Assembly (NCBI GenBank): GCA_963786305.1
Contig: CAWAYL010000011.1
Location: 62,001 to 126,000, forward strand
Direction of reading: 5' to 3'
From: CAKZLS01 sp963786305
Lineage (GTDB): Bacteria; Pseudomonadota; Alphaproteobacteria; Rhodospirillales; Defluviicoccaceae
DNA length: 64,000 bases
Under the pieces are notes generated by a model. It made no database searches. It had not been told where the DNA came from and was given only the letters and a program-made list of their open reading frames with translations. Positions 23,201-34,955 of the stretch are shown piece after piece (the stretch's first letter is position 1; each line of letters opens with the position of its first letter). The translations under genes were made by a program, and so were the position numbers.

Positions 23201-24087
23201 CCGTCGTTGTTGAAATCGCCCGCGCTCGAAACCGAGCCCCCAGCTTGATGACCGGCGGCCTGGCCAATGAGCTTAAAACCCCCGGTTCCCAGTTCCGCGA
23301 GGTTGATGGAGGACGCAGGCGCATCGGATCCAAAGACGACATAGGCGGCGCCGGCAGTCTGTCCGCCGGCGTCGTTGTCGAACGCCCCGATCACAACATC
23401 ATCGAAACCGTCCGCGTTGATATCGCCGATACCGGCCACCGAAAAGCCGGCGTTGTCGCGTGCGGCCTCGCCCACAAGCTTGAAGCCGCCATTGCCGGCG
23501 GCCACTTCTGAGAGATCGATACCCAGCGGTATGGGCGCACCATTTCCGAGGGGGCCGGCCAATTCGGTAACCGCGCCATCGCCGCTGAGGGTATCGTCGC
23601 CGTCGCCGCCCAGAAGGATGTCGTCGCCGGCGCCGCCGTCGAGGCTGTCGGCGCCGCCGTCGCCCGTGAGAACGTCGTCGCCGGCGTCGCCGGCCAGGGT
23701 GTCGGCGCCGTCGTAACCGTGGAGGCCGTCGCCGTATTGACTGCCGGAGAGACTGTCGTCGCCGGCCAGAACGAATTGCATCAGGCCCTCGGCATCGTTG
23801 GCGTTGACGAAGCCGACGATGGTGGGGACATCTATATTGATGTCGGCCATGGCCAGGGCGGCGTGATCGTCCTGCATCACGACCAGACCGGTGACGGTGC
23901 CCGCCTCAGGATCGCCATTGGCATCCGCCGTGAACCCGCTTCCCGTCAATTCGACATAGGTGTCGCCGCTATCGAAGAATTTGATCAGCGTATCGCTGAC
24001 CGACACGTTGTCGTAGTCGAACAGATCCTCGATGTTCCAGGTGCCGAAATTAGCAGGTGCGTGGGTCCCCAACGTAAATGTTGCCAT
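17251..24087 (-). CDS. Giant FG-GAP propeller / RTX-repeat secreted protein (frameshifted)
   Basis: One gene of about 2,270 codons from ATG 24087, with GAGGAAAC just upstream. After a unique N-terminus (MATFTLGTHAPANFGTWNIE) and a short RTX block come seven FG-GAP blades (residues about 190-665, for example GDINADGFDDVVIGAF), enough for one complete integrin-alpha-like beta-propeller with calcium sites. The rest consists of RTX blades such as GGAGNDSLDGG alternating with longer modules (DDTYTVDDADDVVTENDDEG). The end is a serralysin-like secretion region ending ASTLAEDDFIL. A module of 1,278 bp is tandemly repeated. The first 1,526 codons are in one frame; breaks occur near 19520, 19320, 19120 and 17500-17760. 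Likely a surface or extracellular adhesin/S-layer-like protein exported by type I secretion. Confidence 0.82.
17281..17314. terminator. Bidirectional terminator between convergent RTX genes
   Basis: A perfect 15-bp inverted repeat (TGCCCCCGGGGATTG, 4-nt CAAC loop, and its complement) lies between the 3' ends of the two converging RTX genes. It is by far the strongest stem in this region. As called, it falls inside the last residues of the minus-strand gene, which supports the view that this gene's true stop is the TAG at 17340-17342, one base out of frame. Confidence 0.75.
18764..21318 (-). repeat. 1,278-bp tandem repeat inside the FG-GAP/RTX gene
   Basis: Two adjacent copies, 20041-21318 and 18764-20040, are almost identical at the DNA level; part of the module continues beyond both ends. 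The first unit is 1,278 bp (426 codons, in frame). The second is 1,277 bp because of three single-base differences: a lost G near 19521, an extra base near 19320, and CCC shortened to CC near 19125. Module markers are the aligned segments containing GEYWQGTAGDENHVG, HWKAAFNSYNLARYVENL and GSYDNDSLDGGAGNDSL. Confidence 0.9.
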
Positions 24088-24776
24088 CGTTTCCTCGGTG
24101 CTGCTGTTGCTGTGTCAAAGGCGCTATCGGTGGTGTTGTCGTTCTCCGCGCGCACCGCGAGCATGCGTTTCGGTGAATTGGGTGTCAGGCGGCCGCCCCG
24201 TCCCGACGCGGGGAACGGGTGCGGTGTGGAACCGCGCGCTTCATGCTCCTGTGTGCCATCGCTGTTTCGTGTGGAGCCTTGCGCGCGGTCCCAATCCCGC
24301 GTTCGAATCAGGCGCTGCGGCAGTAATCGACCGCCGCCGCCGGGTGCACCGTTCATCCCCTCGCCCTGTCGCCAGGGAGGAGAATGAGGGTGTGGTGCGT
24401 GGTGTCTTATGCATCGATTGCCTGACCAGTTGTTCGCGTATAAATAGAACAAAATTTGAGGCAACTTGGTAAGCCCCAAACGGGGCGTAACAAAAATATT
24501 TATGCAACTTTTAAGTGTTTTTGCTGTTAACCCTCCGGTATTTTGTCATTTCCTGCGGTCGCATGGGTGTGTCCACTTCGAAAAATCCAGGAGCCCGCTT
24601 CTCAGAGCCGGCGGGCGCAGGGACCTCGGCGCGACGCCTCTATGCTCGCATAGGAGGTGCCGTGCGGTGCTGATAGGCCCCCGGGACGGGGGCGGCGGCC
24701 ATCGGCGATTGGTTGCGTTCGCGCGTCACTGCTGGCAGTGTCTTTCAGAGCATGTCGGAAATGACGGGAGGGACCC
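24088..24776. other. Divergent intergenic region upstream of RTX gene and muramidase cassette
   Basis: This 689-bp gap separates divergently transcribed genes and should hold both promoters. Visible items are a short inverted repeat GCCCC-AAAC-GGGGC at about 24473-24486, an AT-rich patch at 24420-24545, and an imperfect palindrome around 24645-24665 (CCTCTATGC/GCATAGGAGG). No gene is supportable. Confidence 0.5.
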
Positions 24777-25393
24777 ATGCCGTCAGCGGCGTTCGAGGCA
24801 TCGCTGCCTTTTGTCCTTCGCTGGGAGGGGGGATATGTCAACAATCCCAACGATCCCGGCGGGGCGACCAATAAGGGCGTGACCCAGAAGGTCTTCGATG
24901 ATTGGCGCCGGAAGCAGGGATTGCCGAACTCACTGCGTCAAGGCAATCAGCGAAATCCGAGATGCGGGCGATCTACGAGACCGGCTATTGGCTGCCGCCG
25001 CGCTGCAACGATCTGCAGTCGCACCTCGATCTGGTTCAATTCGACACCGCCGTGAACATGGGCCCCGGGCGCGCCGTGCGGTTCTTGCAAAAGGCGGTGG
25101 GCTGCACGGTGGACGGCGGCTTCGGGCCGAGAACGCGCAGGGCGGTCGATTGCTGCGACCTGGGGTTCACGATCGTTGCGTACTGCAATGAGCGCGAGGC
25201 TTATTATCGCCGGCTGGCGGAGCGCAATCCAAAACTGAAGATTTTCCTCAAGGGATGGCTCAACCGGCTCGCCGCACTGCGCACGGAGGTCGGGCTGCCG
25301 GGATTCGAGGCGGTCACGCTGCTCGACTTCGGCGAGGCCGACCACATCGCCAAGGTGCCGGACCTCGGCGTTGACCCAGATTATGATATCTAG
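24777..25393 (+). CDS. GH108-type N-acetylmuramidase with PG-binding domain (frameshifted)
   Basis: The N-terminal half carries the glycoside hydrolase 108 motif WEGGYVNNPNDPGGATNKGV, in which the Glu of the EGGY motif is the expected catalytic residue. The second half (AIYETGYWLPPRCNDLQSH, then VDGGFGPRTRRAV) matches the conserved core and the PG_binding_3 domain of this family. The product should cut the glycan strand of peptidoglycan. Two compensating frame changes lie within about 40 bp near 24925-24965. GGGAGG precedes the start, and no signal peptide is visible. It is followed after 33 bp by an alpha/beta hydrolase gene. Such enzymes are often phage or gene-transfer-agent endolysins, but no phage genes surround this one. 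Confidence 0.8.
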
Positions 25394-25426
25394 GCAGCCA
25401 GTGACGCAATCGAAGGAGAATCCGTC

Positions 25427-26365
25427 ATGCCTCATGTGACCTTCATCCACGGCATCGCCAACAAACCGCCGGCCGACGATCTTCTGCGCATTTACCGCGA
25501 CGCCGTGGCCGGTGGGGTCGAACCGTTGCCCCTCGGCGATCTCGGCGTATCGAGTTCGCTGGTGTACTGGGCCGACCTGCTCTACGAAAAACCGGAAGAC
25601 GACCTCTCGGCCTACGAAACGATCGATGGCGCCACCCCCGAGGCCATCGACGGTGGCGGCGACGCGTCGCCGCCGGTGGCGCGAACGGCGGAGGAGGCGG
25701 CATTCATCGAGGCGCTGCGCGGCACCCTGACGGGCTTCTCCGACGCCGAGTTGGAGACGGTGGAACCGCCGCCGGTGCCCGAACACCCGCAAGGCAAGCT
25801 GGAGCGCATACCGCTTCCGTGGTTCATCAAGAAGCGGTTTCTCAATGCCTACCTGCGCGACGTCCACCACTATCTGTTCGACGTCGAATTCGCGCCCCCT
25901 GGACGGCCGGCGGTGCTCATTCAGCAGACCATCCGCCGGCGCTTCATCGACGCTCTCGACGATCCCATGGTCACCCGGCCGCACGTGGTCGTGGCCCACA
26001 GCATGGGAACGGTAGTCGCCTACGACTGCCTCAAGCGGGTTGCCGAGTGCGCGCCGGTGGACGGCCTGATCACAATGGGCAGTCCCCTTGGCGTCGACGA
26101 GGTTCAGGACAAGCTGCAACCGGGATGGAGCCGCGATGACGGCTATTGCGGCGAGAAAGTCGATCTCGCCTGGGTCAATGTCTATGACCACCTGGATCCG
26201 GTCTGCGGCCTTGATCCCGTCCTCGCCAACGATTTCCGCCGCGACGGACAATCGAAGATTGAAGACATCGAGGTCAACAACGGCGGCCTGTGGCGCCATT
26301 CCATTCAAAAGTACCTGCGACAATCCAGTGTGGGCCGGGCCCTCAAGGGATTGCTCGACGTATAA
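25427..26365 (+). CDS. Alpha/beta-hydrolase-fold protein
   Basis: A 312-residue hydrolase behind AAGGAG. It opens with VTFIHGIANKPP, the oxyanion HG motif. The nucleophile elbow is VVVAHSMGTVVAY (GxSxG-like, Ser near residue 192), an acidic residue lies in the DHLDPVCGLDP region, and a C-terminal histidine is in GGLWRHSIQKYL, so a full Ser-Asp-His triad is plausible. Between residues 55 and 120 is a variable acidic/proline-rich insertion. No signal peptide. It sits in a tight three-gene run between a muramidase and a TPR-protease gene, suggesting a joint function. Substrate unknown (lipid, ester or peptide). Confidence 0.8.
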   Translation: MPHVTFIHGIANKPPADDLLRIYRDAVAGGVEPLPLGDLGVSSSLVYWADLLYEKPEDDLSAYETIDGATPEAIDGGGDASPPVARTAEEAAFIEALRGTLTGFSDAELETVEPPPVPEHPQGKLERIPLPWFIKKRFLNAYLRDVHHYLFDVEFAPPGRPAVLIQQTIRRRFIDALDDPMVTRPHVVVAHSMGTVVAYDCLKRVAECAPVDGLITMGSPLGVDEVQDKLQPGWSRDDGYCGEKVDLAWVNVYDHLDPVCGLDPVLANDFRRDGQSKIEDIEVNNGGLWRHSIQKYLRQSSVGRALKGLLDV

Positions 26366-26376
26366 GGGGACTCGCC

Positions 26377-27975
26377 GTGAGCGATGCGCCGACGCTGGAT
26401 GAACTGAAAACCAGGGCGGATGAATCGGCGCGAAGGCTGGCGGGCCTCTGCACCGATACCGACGTTGCCGCTGCCAAGGATCTCGTGGAGGCGTTGCGGA
26501 ACGTCCGCGCCTACGATGCCATGGGAACGCTCGCGGAGGCCGTCAGCCGGCACGACCCGAAGGATCCGAGAAACCGTCGGCTGTATGCCCAATACCTCAT
26601 CGACACCGGCAAGGCGACGGCGGCCATCGACCTTTTACGTCCGCTTGCCCGTCGCCTGCCCAGGACGGATCCTGAATTCGGCGAAGCCACCGGGCTGCTC
26701 GGGCGGGCCCACAAGCAGGTCTTTCTCGACGCCGGCGACAAGACCGGCAAGCCGGCGCGCGCGGCGCTGAAACAGGCCGTTGCCGCCTATCGCAAGCCGT
26801 TCGAGGCGGATCCGGCCAATACTTGGCATGGCGTCAATCTGCTGGCCATGCTCGGCCGTGCCCGCAACCTTGGCCTTCGGGTCGCGCGCGATCTTGAGCC
26901 CGCCGACGTGGCCCGATCGGTTGTGGCCACTTTGCGGGCGACGCCGGAGAACCAGCGCGACGTCTGGTTCCTGCCGACCCTGGCCGAGGCGTCACTCGGG
27001 CTCGGCGACTGGGATGCGGTAGAGGGTACGGTCCGATCCTACGCGGCGGCCCGGGACGCCAAGGCGTTCCAGATCTACAGCACGCTCCGCCAGTTCACCG
27101 AGGTCTGGGACCTCGAGAGCGCCGACGTCCGCGGTCGCGATCTCGTCAACATCTTGAGGGCGCGATTGACCGAACTGCCTGGAGGCGGCGTGGAACTGAA
27201 CGCCGATGACGTGCGGCGGTTGCGCGGCCAGCCATCGCCGGAGACGGGCCAACTGGAGGCGGTGCTCGGGGACAGCGGTTCGCAGACATTCACGTGGTGG
27301 AAGACCGGGCTCGACCGGGCGGCGTCGGTGGCGGCAATTTGTCAGCGGCTCGGCGGCCGCATTGGCTCCGGATTTCTGGTGCGGGCCGGCGATCTTGGCC
27401 TGGACCCGGCGGACGAACGGGTGGTGCTGACCAATTTCCACGTGGTCAACGCGCATGGAGCGAGCCCGGGCATTCGACCCGATGAGGTCGAGGTCGCATT
27501 CGAGGCCAGCGACGCCGGCCAGAAGTTCGCGGTGGAGTCGATCCTGTGGAGTTCGCCGCCCGATCGCCACGACGCCAGCGTGCTGCGGCTCCAGACACCG
27601 GTGGCGGATGTCAATCCCATCCCCGTCGCCAGGGTTCTGCCGATCGTCGAGAGGACCGCGCGGGTTTACATCGTCGGTCATCCCGGCGGCCGTGATCTCG
27701 CCTTCTCGTTCCAGGATAACGAGTTGCTCGACCACGAAGGCCCCCCCGTCGGGGTGCCGCAGATCCCCGACGTCTGCCGCGTCCACTACCGTGCGCCCAC
27801 CGAGGGAGGCAGTTCCGGAAGCCCGGTCTTTAATTCTCGGCTATGGGAAGTTGTTGCGTTGCATCACAAGGGCGGCAAGCTCGGCATGCCCCGGCTCAAC
27901 GGCACCGCCGGCACGTACGCCGCCAACGAGGGAATCGCCATCCACTGCATCCGAGACGCCATCGCCGAAGCGTAG
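26377..27975 (+). CDS. TPR-sensor (DUF4071-like) domain fused to trypsin-like serine protease
   Basis: A 532-residue protein starting at GTG 26377, 11 bp after the hydrolase stop, with AAGGGGA upstream. Residues about 30-280 form a helical repeat domain whose marks (GLLGRAHKQVFLDAG, YRKPFEADPANTWHGVNLL, IYSTLRQFTEVW) match the TRAFs-binding/TPR-sensor family, reported as a sensor module in bacterial conflict systems. The C-terminal half is a chymotrypsin-fold protease with His in VVLTNFHVVN, Asp in DRHDASVLRLQ and Ser in EGGSSGSPVFN. There is no signal peptide, so it is probably cytoplasmic. I infer a sensor-activated protease that acts with the two upstream enzymes. Protease triad call is strong; sensor-family call moderate. 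Confidence 0.82.
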   Translation: MSDAPTLDELKTRADESARRLAGLCTDTDVAAAKDLVEALRNVRAYDAMGTLAEAVSRHDPKDPRNRRLYAQYLIDTGKATAAIDLLRPLARRLPRTDPEFGEATGLLGRAHKQVFLDAGDKTGKPARAALKQAVAAYRKPFEADPANTWHGVNLLAMLGRARNLGLRVARDLEPADVARSVVATLRATPENQRDVWFLPTLAEASLGLGDWDAVEGTVRSYAAARDAKAFQIYSTLRQFTEVWDLESADVRGRDLVNILRARLTELPGGGVELNADDVRRLRGQPSPETGQLEAVLGDSGSQTFTWWKTGLDRAASVAAICQRLGGRIGSGFLVRAGDLGLDPADERVVLTNFHVVNAHGASPGIRPDEVEVAFEASDAGQKFAVESILWSSPPDRHDASVLRLQTPVADVNPIPVARVLPIVERTARVYIVGHPGGRDLAFSFQDNELLDHEGPPVGVPQIPDVCRVHYRAPTEGGSSGSPVFNSRLWEVVALHHKGGKLGMPRLNGTAGTYAANEGIAIHCIRDAIAEA

Positions 27976-28532
27976 CGAATGGCGCCGCGATGGGCCGGCA
28001 ATGGCGTTCGATTCGGGCTCCCGGCGGGTGCCGCGAAATAACCACAGTTCCTGTGGGTAACCCTGTGGGCATTGCGCAATGGCCGGCGCTTCCCTTACGG
28101 AGACTCAACGGACTCCGTCTCTTTGCACAATTAATAGGCAGTCTTTAATCCTTTGAATTCTCGATTGCATTCTTCGGATTTGCCCCAAACAGGTTAACTC
28201 GTGATGGCGACCAGAATTCAAAACCGTGATCCGCCAAGCACCCGTAATGGGTGTGGAAAATTCCGCCCATCGCTGTAAGAATTCCGCAACATACACGCAT
28301 CAATGGATAGTTTTTTGTGCCGAAGCCATAACTTTTGCGTGTCCGGTACTTTATGATGCCGCGCGTCGTTGAGGTGAGAGTGAGCAACGACCGTCCATAC
28401 GGATTTCGTGTCGAACCCGCCGGTTCTTGGTTAGCGGCGTCGAATTTGACGGAGTGGGCATGGTATGGGCAGCGGTATGGTCTATCTGTAATTTGTTGCT
28501 ACCGGGCATGACCATGGGGAAGGCCGAATCAC
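27976..28532 (+). other. Gap of 557 bp before the sugar dehydrogenase gene
   Basis: The base composition is AT-richer than the flanking genes, especially 28080-28340. Short frames on both strands have no ribosome-binding sites or recognisable products. I see no RNA gene. The dehydrogenase promoter probably lies in the last 150 bp. Confidence 0.4.
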
Positions 28533-29663
28533 ATGTATCGTTTTTATCTCATCGCCGTCCTTTCGGTCCTTGTGTCGTCGACGGTTCCGGCGGCGGCACG
28601 GGACAAGGTGATCGACACGGAGGCGGGGCAAATACGCATCGAGACGTTCGCCGACGGTCTGTCTCATCCCTGGGGCCTCGCGTTCCTGCCTGAAGGCGGC
28701 ATGCTGGTAACGGAGAGGCCGGGACGGCTGCGGCTGGTTTCGGCGGCGGGCGAGGTATCGGAGCCGCTTGACGGTCTTCCGGAAATCTATGCGCGCGGTC
28801 AGGGCGGGCTCCTCGACGTGGCGCTCGATCCGGATTTTGCGTCCAATCGCCTCGTCTATATCACGTACTCGGAGGCGGGAGACGGCGGAGCGTCAACGGC
28901 GGTGGCGCGCGGGCGGCTCGCCGAGGGCGCGCTCGAGGACATGCAGGTGATTTTTCGTCAGCAACCGAAGGTCGGCGGTTCGAACCACTTCGGTTCGCGG
29001 CTGGCGTTTGCGCCCGACGGCAAGCTGTTCGTCACCCTGGGCGAGCGGTTCAAGTTCGATCCCGCTCAGGACAACACCAACCACCTCGGTACCGTGGTGC
29101 GCATCAATCCGGACGGATCGGTGCCGCCGGACAATCCATTTGTCGGCCGTTCCGATGCCCTGCCGGAAATCTGGTCCTACGGCCATCGCAATGTGCAGGG
29201 CGCCGACATTCAGCCCGGGACCGGCACGCTTTGGACGATCGAATTCGGGCCGCGCGGCGGCGACGAACTGAACAGGCCCGAACCGGGCCGCAACTACGGC
29301 TGGCCGCTCGTCAGCTGGGGCGAACACTATGACGGCGAGGACATTGCCGATCCGCCCGCCCGGCCCGACCTGGCGGACGCGGTGGTCCACTGGGTGCCCG
29401 CCATTTCGCCGTCCGGCATGAGCTTTTATGAGGGCACCCTGTTTCCGGCCTGGCGGAACGACCTCCTGATCGCCGGTCTCTCCTCTCGAGCCCTTGTCCG
29501 GCTGAGCATGGAGGACGGCGCGGTCACCGGCGAGGAACGCATCGACATGAACGAGCGTATCCGCCACGTCCGACCGGGACCCGACGGAGCGGTCTATCTG
29601 CTCGTCGACAGTTCCGACGGAGAGATCCTGCGTCTCGTGCCCGCCAGCGTCGTCAACCCTTAA
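28533..29663 (+). CDS. PQQ-dependent soluble aldose (glucose/sorbosone-type) dehydrogenase
   Basis: A 376-residue secreted propeller protein. A signal peptide (MYRFYLIAVLSVLVSSTVPA, then AAA-R) is followed by the family opening LSHPWGLAFLPEGGMLVTER. Later blocks include GGSNHFGSRLAFAPDGKLFV, YGHRNVQGADIQPGTGTLW, GPRGGDELNRPEPGRNYGWP and VPAISPSGMSFYEGTLFP, all typical of GSDH/YliI-type enzymes that oxidise aldoses in the periplasm using PQQ and calcium. GGGAAGG precedes the ATG. It is a single-gene unit. Length and motif order are normal; the sugar substrate is unknown. Confidence 0.9.
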   Translation: MYRFYLIAVLSVLVSSTVPAAARDKVIDTEAGQIRIETFADGLSHPWGLAFLPEGGMLVTERPGRLRLVSAAGEVSEPLDGLPEIYARGQGGLLDVALDPDFASNRLVYITYSEAGDGGASTAVARGRLAEGALEDMQVIFRQQPKVGGSNHFGSRLAFAPDGKLFVTLGERFKFDPAQDNTNHLGTVVRINPDGSVPPDNPFVGRSDALPEIWSYGHRNVQGADIQPGTGTLWTIEFGPRGGDELNRPEPGRNYGWPLVSWGEHYDGEDIADPPARPDLADAVVHWVPAISPSGMSFYEGTLFPAWRNDLLIAGLSSRALVRLSMEDGAVTGEERIDMNERIRHVRPGPDGAVYLLVDSSDGEILRLVPASVVNP

Positions 29664-29965
29664 GCGCCGAACAGGCGGCGGTGACAATGATGCCGGGTGG
29701 GAGGCCGGGCGCCGGTGGATAGGCTTTGCCCCCGACATTTCCCGGCCTTCGCCGGCCGAGGGCGCAACGATGTCGTCGGTATCATCCATTCATGGCCAGT
29801 GACCGCCAGCGAAAACCGGACCTACCCGTGTGGCGTGTCCGGATCCGCCACCCATCCGCGATAGGCACCTTGCGGATCACCGTCCGCTATCTCATGATGG
29901 CGCATGAATGAGAACACCTCGAGCCTGTATCGTGAAGGGAGCCCGAGGTTGCGAGGGGAACTGCG
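29664..29965 (+). other. Gap between sugar dehydrogenase and Sel1 lipoprotein genes
   Basis: 302 bp with no supportable gene. A GC-rich imperfect inverted repeat around 29742-29762 (CCGGCC..GGCCG) could end the dehydrogenase transcript, but there is no T-run. Confidence 0.3.
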
Positions 29966-30682
29966 ATGCATAGTGCGAAACCACTGCGGAGATTGAGCGC
30001 TCTCCTCTCGGCGGCGGTCGTGTGTCTAATGGTTACGGCCTGCGCAAGCAGCGAACGGCAGGTCGACCGTGGAGCCGCGGCATTCGAACAAAAGAACTAT
30101 CCTGTTGCCTTCGATCAATGGCAGACGGCGGCCCAGAATGACAACGCGGATGCCCAGTATGGACTCGGTACGCTCTATGCCGGCGGCTGGGGGGTTCCGA
30201 AGGACTACCAAGCCGCCATTAAATGGTATCGGAAAGCCGCGGCGCAGAACCATGCCGGCGCTCAGTTCAAGCTGGGCCTGCATTACTATTATGGTGTCGG
30301 TGTTACGCGCGACTATTCAGCGGCGGCGGAACATTTCCGCCAGTCCGCCATCCTTGGATATCCGCCGGCGCAAAATAGCCTCGGCCGCATGTACAAAGCG
30401 GGATTGGGCGTCGAGAGGAACCAGAGCTTGGCCGCCGGATTGCTGCAGCAGGCGGCCGAACGCGGTTATCCTCCGGCTCAAAACAGCCTCGGGCTCATGT
30501 ATTTGCGCGGAGATGGCGTTCCGAAAAACTTGGAAGAGTCCCTGTTCTGGCTCGAGTTGGCCATGAGATACGGGGTGCCGGGGGCGGAACACAACCGTGA
30601 CTTCGTCGCGTCGTTCCTGGACAGAGGCAAGATAGAATGGACGCAGACTCGGATCGATAATTGGCAGCCACGGCTTCAATAA
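29966..30682 (+). CDS. Sel1-repeat lipoprotein
   Basis: A 238-residue protein with a lipoprotein signal (LSALLSAAVVCLMVTAC, lipobox VTAC with Cys near residue 26), so it is probably anchored to the outer membrane. Four Sel1-type repeats follow from about residue 45 (AQYGLGTLYAGGWGVPKDY, AQFKLGLHYYYGVGVTRDY, AQNSLGRMYKAGLGVERN, AQNSLGLMYLRGDGVPKN). These alpha-solenoid repeats mediate protein-protein contact. GAGGGGAA is a good ribosome-binding site. The partner is unknown; the FecR-type and PG-binding genes downstream on the other strand hint at an envelope role. Confidence 0.9.
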   Translation: MHSAKPLRRLSALLSAAVVCLMVTACASSERQVDRGAAAFEQKNYPVAFDQWQTAAQNDNADAQYGLGTLYAGGWGVPKDYQAAIKWYRKAAAQNHAGAQFKLGLHYYYGVGVTRDYSAAAEHFRQSAILGYPPAQNSLGRMYKAGLGVERNQSLAAGLLQQAAERGYPPAQNSLGLMYLRGDGVPKNLEESLFWLELAMRYGVPGAEHNRDFVASFLDRGKIEWTQTRIDNWQPRLQ

Positions 30683-30891
30683 ACTCTGATGAGGAACCCA
30701 CCACACAATTCGACCCTCATCATCGGGCTTAGATTTTCTGCAATTCACTTCTCTGCTTGGGCCTTCGCAAGCATCCGGGACCTCGGTCGGTGTTCCGGTG
30801 TCTGGAGAAAAGCGCGGGCTGAAAGAAGGCCATTGTGAACCTACCGACATATGCCAGTCAGCCAACCCGAATTGCTGATGCTCATCCAAAC

Positions 30892-32762
<1,871 letters not shown>

Positions 32763-32873
32763 TCAGTATCTGCCATTTATTATTGTACATAAACATGTCT
32801 AATCTATCCATTGGGTGGATTGGCGCGTCGGCGGCTAAAGAAGGGTTTCCCGATTGCACATGAACGCAAGAAG

Positions 32874-32917
<44 letters not shown>

Positions 32918-32926
32918 TACGATCCC

Positions 32927-34487
32927 TCACCGCCTGATCTCCGCGTCGAACGAGAATTCTTCGCACAGCACGAAGCCGCTCTCGGTCTTTATATACTCCC
33001 GTTGGTTGCCGGATAATGCGCAAGCTTCGAAAGGGTTGGGGACTTTTTCCTCAATTCTCTCGGTTCGCGCCTGCAACCGAACTTGTTGAAGGGGGCGCGC
33101 TTCTTCCGGCGTCCCGATCCGCATCGCGGGCTTTTCCGCTCGTGCTCCCGATTTTGGTGCCTCCGATGTTGATATTTGCGATTGCGTTTGCCTGGCCGGG
33201 GAGCGTGCGTTGTAGATCGTCACGCTATTTTCGGGCTTTCGAGTGCCCGAAGGTGGACTTTCCGCTTTTACTGGCGGTTGTCTTGTCGGACTTATTCCTG
33301 GGCTAGCGGGTTCCTGGCGGAGTGACCTTTCAAGATGGTGCCGAAAAGATTCGAATAATTTGTTTTCCAGGGCAGCGGTAGGTTGATCATCAATTTCCCT
33401 GGTTATCTCGCGGCCATGTTCTTTCTGAAACCACACAATGGCATCCAGGGTCATGGGCCCGATCACGCCGTCGATCGGACCGGGATCAAACCCTAGTCGA
33501 TCCAACAATCGCTCAATGTGAATTGCGGTATCGTGGGAAACAGCCGGTGGCAGTATCGGCATGCGCGGTTTCGCGCACTTTCTCAGGCTCAGAGGCAACC
33601 GATCCCCCCGTGGGCGTCGTCCCAATGCTGAAATCAAAGGCCTTGGAGGCAAGCTGGTTGTCAGGCTTCTTTTCGTGTCCTTCAGTCGCAGCAACCGAGT
33701 GAGAGCTTCGGGATTCGGGGATCCCGTCTTCATCGAGAGCTAACCGAGGCTGAAGCTGTTCGTTTGCAGGGACGACCTGATCTGCGCTTCCAGTCGATGT
33801 TGCGCCATCATCCTCGGGCGCCTCGCCGGCATCGGAGCCGCTGGCCTCAAGGGTGGTTTCAGCGGACCGCTGCAGGCCGTTTCCTGCTTCTTCCGAGAGG
33901 CTCGAAACGCTGTTCGTCCTATCAGCATTGTGCTGGGAGGGCGGCACCGGAATGGGAGCCACTTTCGTTTCAAACCCGGCCAGTTGAGGGGGGAGCGGAC
34001 GCTGGCGCAGACCTTCGGCCTCACGGGAACCGAATGCGAATGGAACGATACCAGTGCCATGTCGAGGGGCCTCAATGGCAAGCGCCGCCAGGGATGCTTT
34101 GGCAACGTCTCGGGGGGCCTCCATGGCAGGCTCCAACAGCGATGCGCTGACAGTGGTCGATTGTTTTTCTATCCGAAGCCCCTGCTTGACAGCGGCAACC
34201 AATGGGCCGGGCGGCTGCGGCTGGACCGCCTGAAAACTCGGGGGAGGTTCCGTGAGGGCGCCGCCCATCAGTGCGGTCGAGAGGTTTTTCATAACGTCGT
34301 GACGCGCCGCGGGAGGCGGAAAATACGCAGTACCTTTATCGGTGGACGGCCCACCCGAAACATCAACGGCTTCGCCCGCGATTGCCCGCGAGGCGGTGTT
34401 TTGTTTCCAAAACACCGTTCCGGCCACAAGGAGCGCGCCGAGGACCGCCAAACCCAATAAGCGAGAATTCTTGCTCATCTCAAACAT
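32927..34487 (-). CDS. Membrane-anchored protein with peptidoglycan-binding domain (frameshifted)
   Basis: A protein of about 520 residues. The start is MFEMSKNSRLLGLAVLGALL, an N-terminal membrane anchor; the second Met (34478) is an alternative start with GAGAGGTGG upstream. Residues 35-300 look disordered and proline/serine-rich. After a frame change near 33540 comes a PG_binding_1 domain (IERLLDRLGFDPGPIDGV, then MTLDAIVWFQKEHG). The last part is again low in structure and ends SFDAEIRR. The architecture fits an inner-membrane or periplasmic protein reaching the cell wall. It is probably linked to the FecR-type gene downstream. No enzymatic motif is seen. Confidence 0.75.
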
Positions 34488-34955
34488 CCACCTCTCGAAA
34501 TGAGTATAGCCGTCGATGCGTCCGTCCGCAAATGAGCAGCCAATCGAGTGTCGCTAACAGGACTGTTAAAAATGGCCCGTTTAGCGACTCTGAACGATCG
34601 GACGAAGAATTCGCCGCAGGGCACCGGCTACTGACCACCGACATCGAGCCGTCAATGTTAAATGAGCGCCGTTGAATGAGCGCCGGTGATGATGATCTTC
34701 ACCCTGACGCCTAAATTAGCCACTTTGGCCTTCTCCTTGAGAAAAAGACGCTCACAGGTCGATTAGGTATTGGAAAACTCGCGAACAGGGTTTGTTTTTC
34801 GGTTGCTTGAGATAACCCGAATGGGGTATTGGAGCGACAACGGCTGATCGAACAGCCTACACAATCACAGCAATAGTGGCGGAGCCGGAGAGAGCACTTG
34901 CGGGCGCGGATGCGGCCGCGAATTCGTTGGCAATTTCCCCAGGGAGAACGGACCG
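34488..34955. other. Divergent gap between PG-binding protein and adhesin genes
   Basis: 468 bp, AT-richer than average, separating divergent genes, so both promoters should be here. Short frames have no recognisable product. Near 34660-34690 the sequence AATGAGCGCCG(t/g)TGA occurs twice in tandem with small changes. Confidence 0.45.

Noticed and set aside
24777..25393. Muramidase as sign of a prophage
   Set aside because: No holin, terminase, capsid, tail, integrase or att-like repeats are nearby; the adjoining genes are a hydrolase and a protease.
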